Positions 63,714 to 64,000 of a stretch of DNA of 64,000 nucleotides are shown here, piece after piece. Numbering within the stretch: the stretch's first letter is position 1; every line of letters begins with the position of its first letter. Origin of the DNA: Nansenia antarctica (lineage: Eukaryota > Chordata > Actinopteri > Argentiniformes > Microstomatidae); the NCBI GenBank assembly GCA_963989245.1, contig OZ022345.1, positions 24,846,696 through 24,910,695 on the forward strand, read 5' to 3'. The translations under genes and the position numbers were made by a program. Below the pieces are notes generated by a model, which saw nothing but the letters and a program-made list of their open reading frames with translations, was not told the origin of the DNA and searched no databases.

Positions 63714-64000
63714 TAGTGTTGTTCCGATACCATTTTTTGATCCCGATCCCGATACCGATACCTGACCGTGCAGTACTTGCCGATACCGAGTACCGATCCG
63801 ATACCACGGCGTTTGAAAAAACAATCTTTCTCCCATTGGCCAGCGCGTCGCACACACTCCGCTGTGACAGTAGGCCTTCCTGCACCACTAATGCATGTGT
63901 GTTCTGTGTTCTGCATATGTAAACAATTCAAACAAACATAGAGAAAACTTCTCCTCGGGAGAAGGAAGGAGGCAGGAAGTACCTGCCGCACGGAGACACA
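63714..64000. mobile_element. hAT element left end, cut by window edge
   Basis: TAGTGTTGTTCCGATACC followed by repeated CCGATACCGA, a known type of fish hAT terminus. The right end is outside the window. Confidence 0.65.

Overview
The window looks like a ray-finned (teleost) fish genome segment. It combines the usual fish transposon families (Rex1, L2/Maui-type, L1, Tx1-type LINEs; BEL/Pao and CsRn1-type Ty3/gypsy LTR elements; hAT, Tc1/mariner and Harbinger-like DNA elements; a tRNA-derived SINE), TATA/AATAAA signals, spliced C2H2 zinc-finger exons and many micro- and minisatellites. The species cannot be named from sequence alone. Almost everything recognisable is mobile DNA. The one plausible host gene is a two-exon C2H2 zinc-finger gene on the minus strand (54.7 to 47.2 kb) with a broken tandem copy of its finger exon downstream (46.9 to 46.3 kb).

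Layout. 1-4.5 kb: a Rex1-like LINE split by a 3.4-kb hAT element, itself carrying a fold-back element. 4.5-9.0 kb: a nearly complete L2-type LINE on the minus strand (ORF2 intact, ORF1 with an SGNH/esterase domain but no visible start). 9.0-10.9 kb: fold-back and MITE sequences and short repeats. 10.9-19.2 kb: a complete BEL/Pao retrotransposon with apparently identical 1019-bp LTRs, a tRNA-Tyr primer site and one intact 2035-codon gag-pol frame. 19.3-29 kb: a Rex1 3' end, two copies of a Tc1 remnant (one split by a SINE, the other an empty site), a hAT element with a minisatellite, an L1 3' fragment inside another reading frame, and a gypsy-type gag remnant. 29-34.6 kb: a 42/39-bp minisatellite split by a hAT element that is split in turn by a Tc1 element. 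34.7-42.9 kb: a Tx1-type LINE tail, then a Rex1 LINE whose 3'UTR holds a complete CsRn1-type gypsy element with identical 204-bp LTRs. 42.9-46 kb: Tc1 pseudogene and repeats. 46-55 kb: the zinc-finger locus, with a second copy of the 29.9-kb hAT family in its intron. 55-64 kb: nested hAT and Harbinger-like non-autonomous elements and tandem repeats.

Most boundaries of the larger elements are set by terminal repeats plus target-site duplications (TSDs) that I read directly. Several insertions are confirmed by an empty-site paralogue elsewhere in the same window. Least explained are two minisatellites grown from zinc-finger coding sequence (46.4-46.8 kb), a reading frame split by L1 (24.4/26.9 kb), a possible spliced unit at 49.0-49.7 kb, and a repeat of unknown type present in opposite orientations at 34.7 and 45.9 kb.
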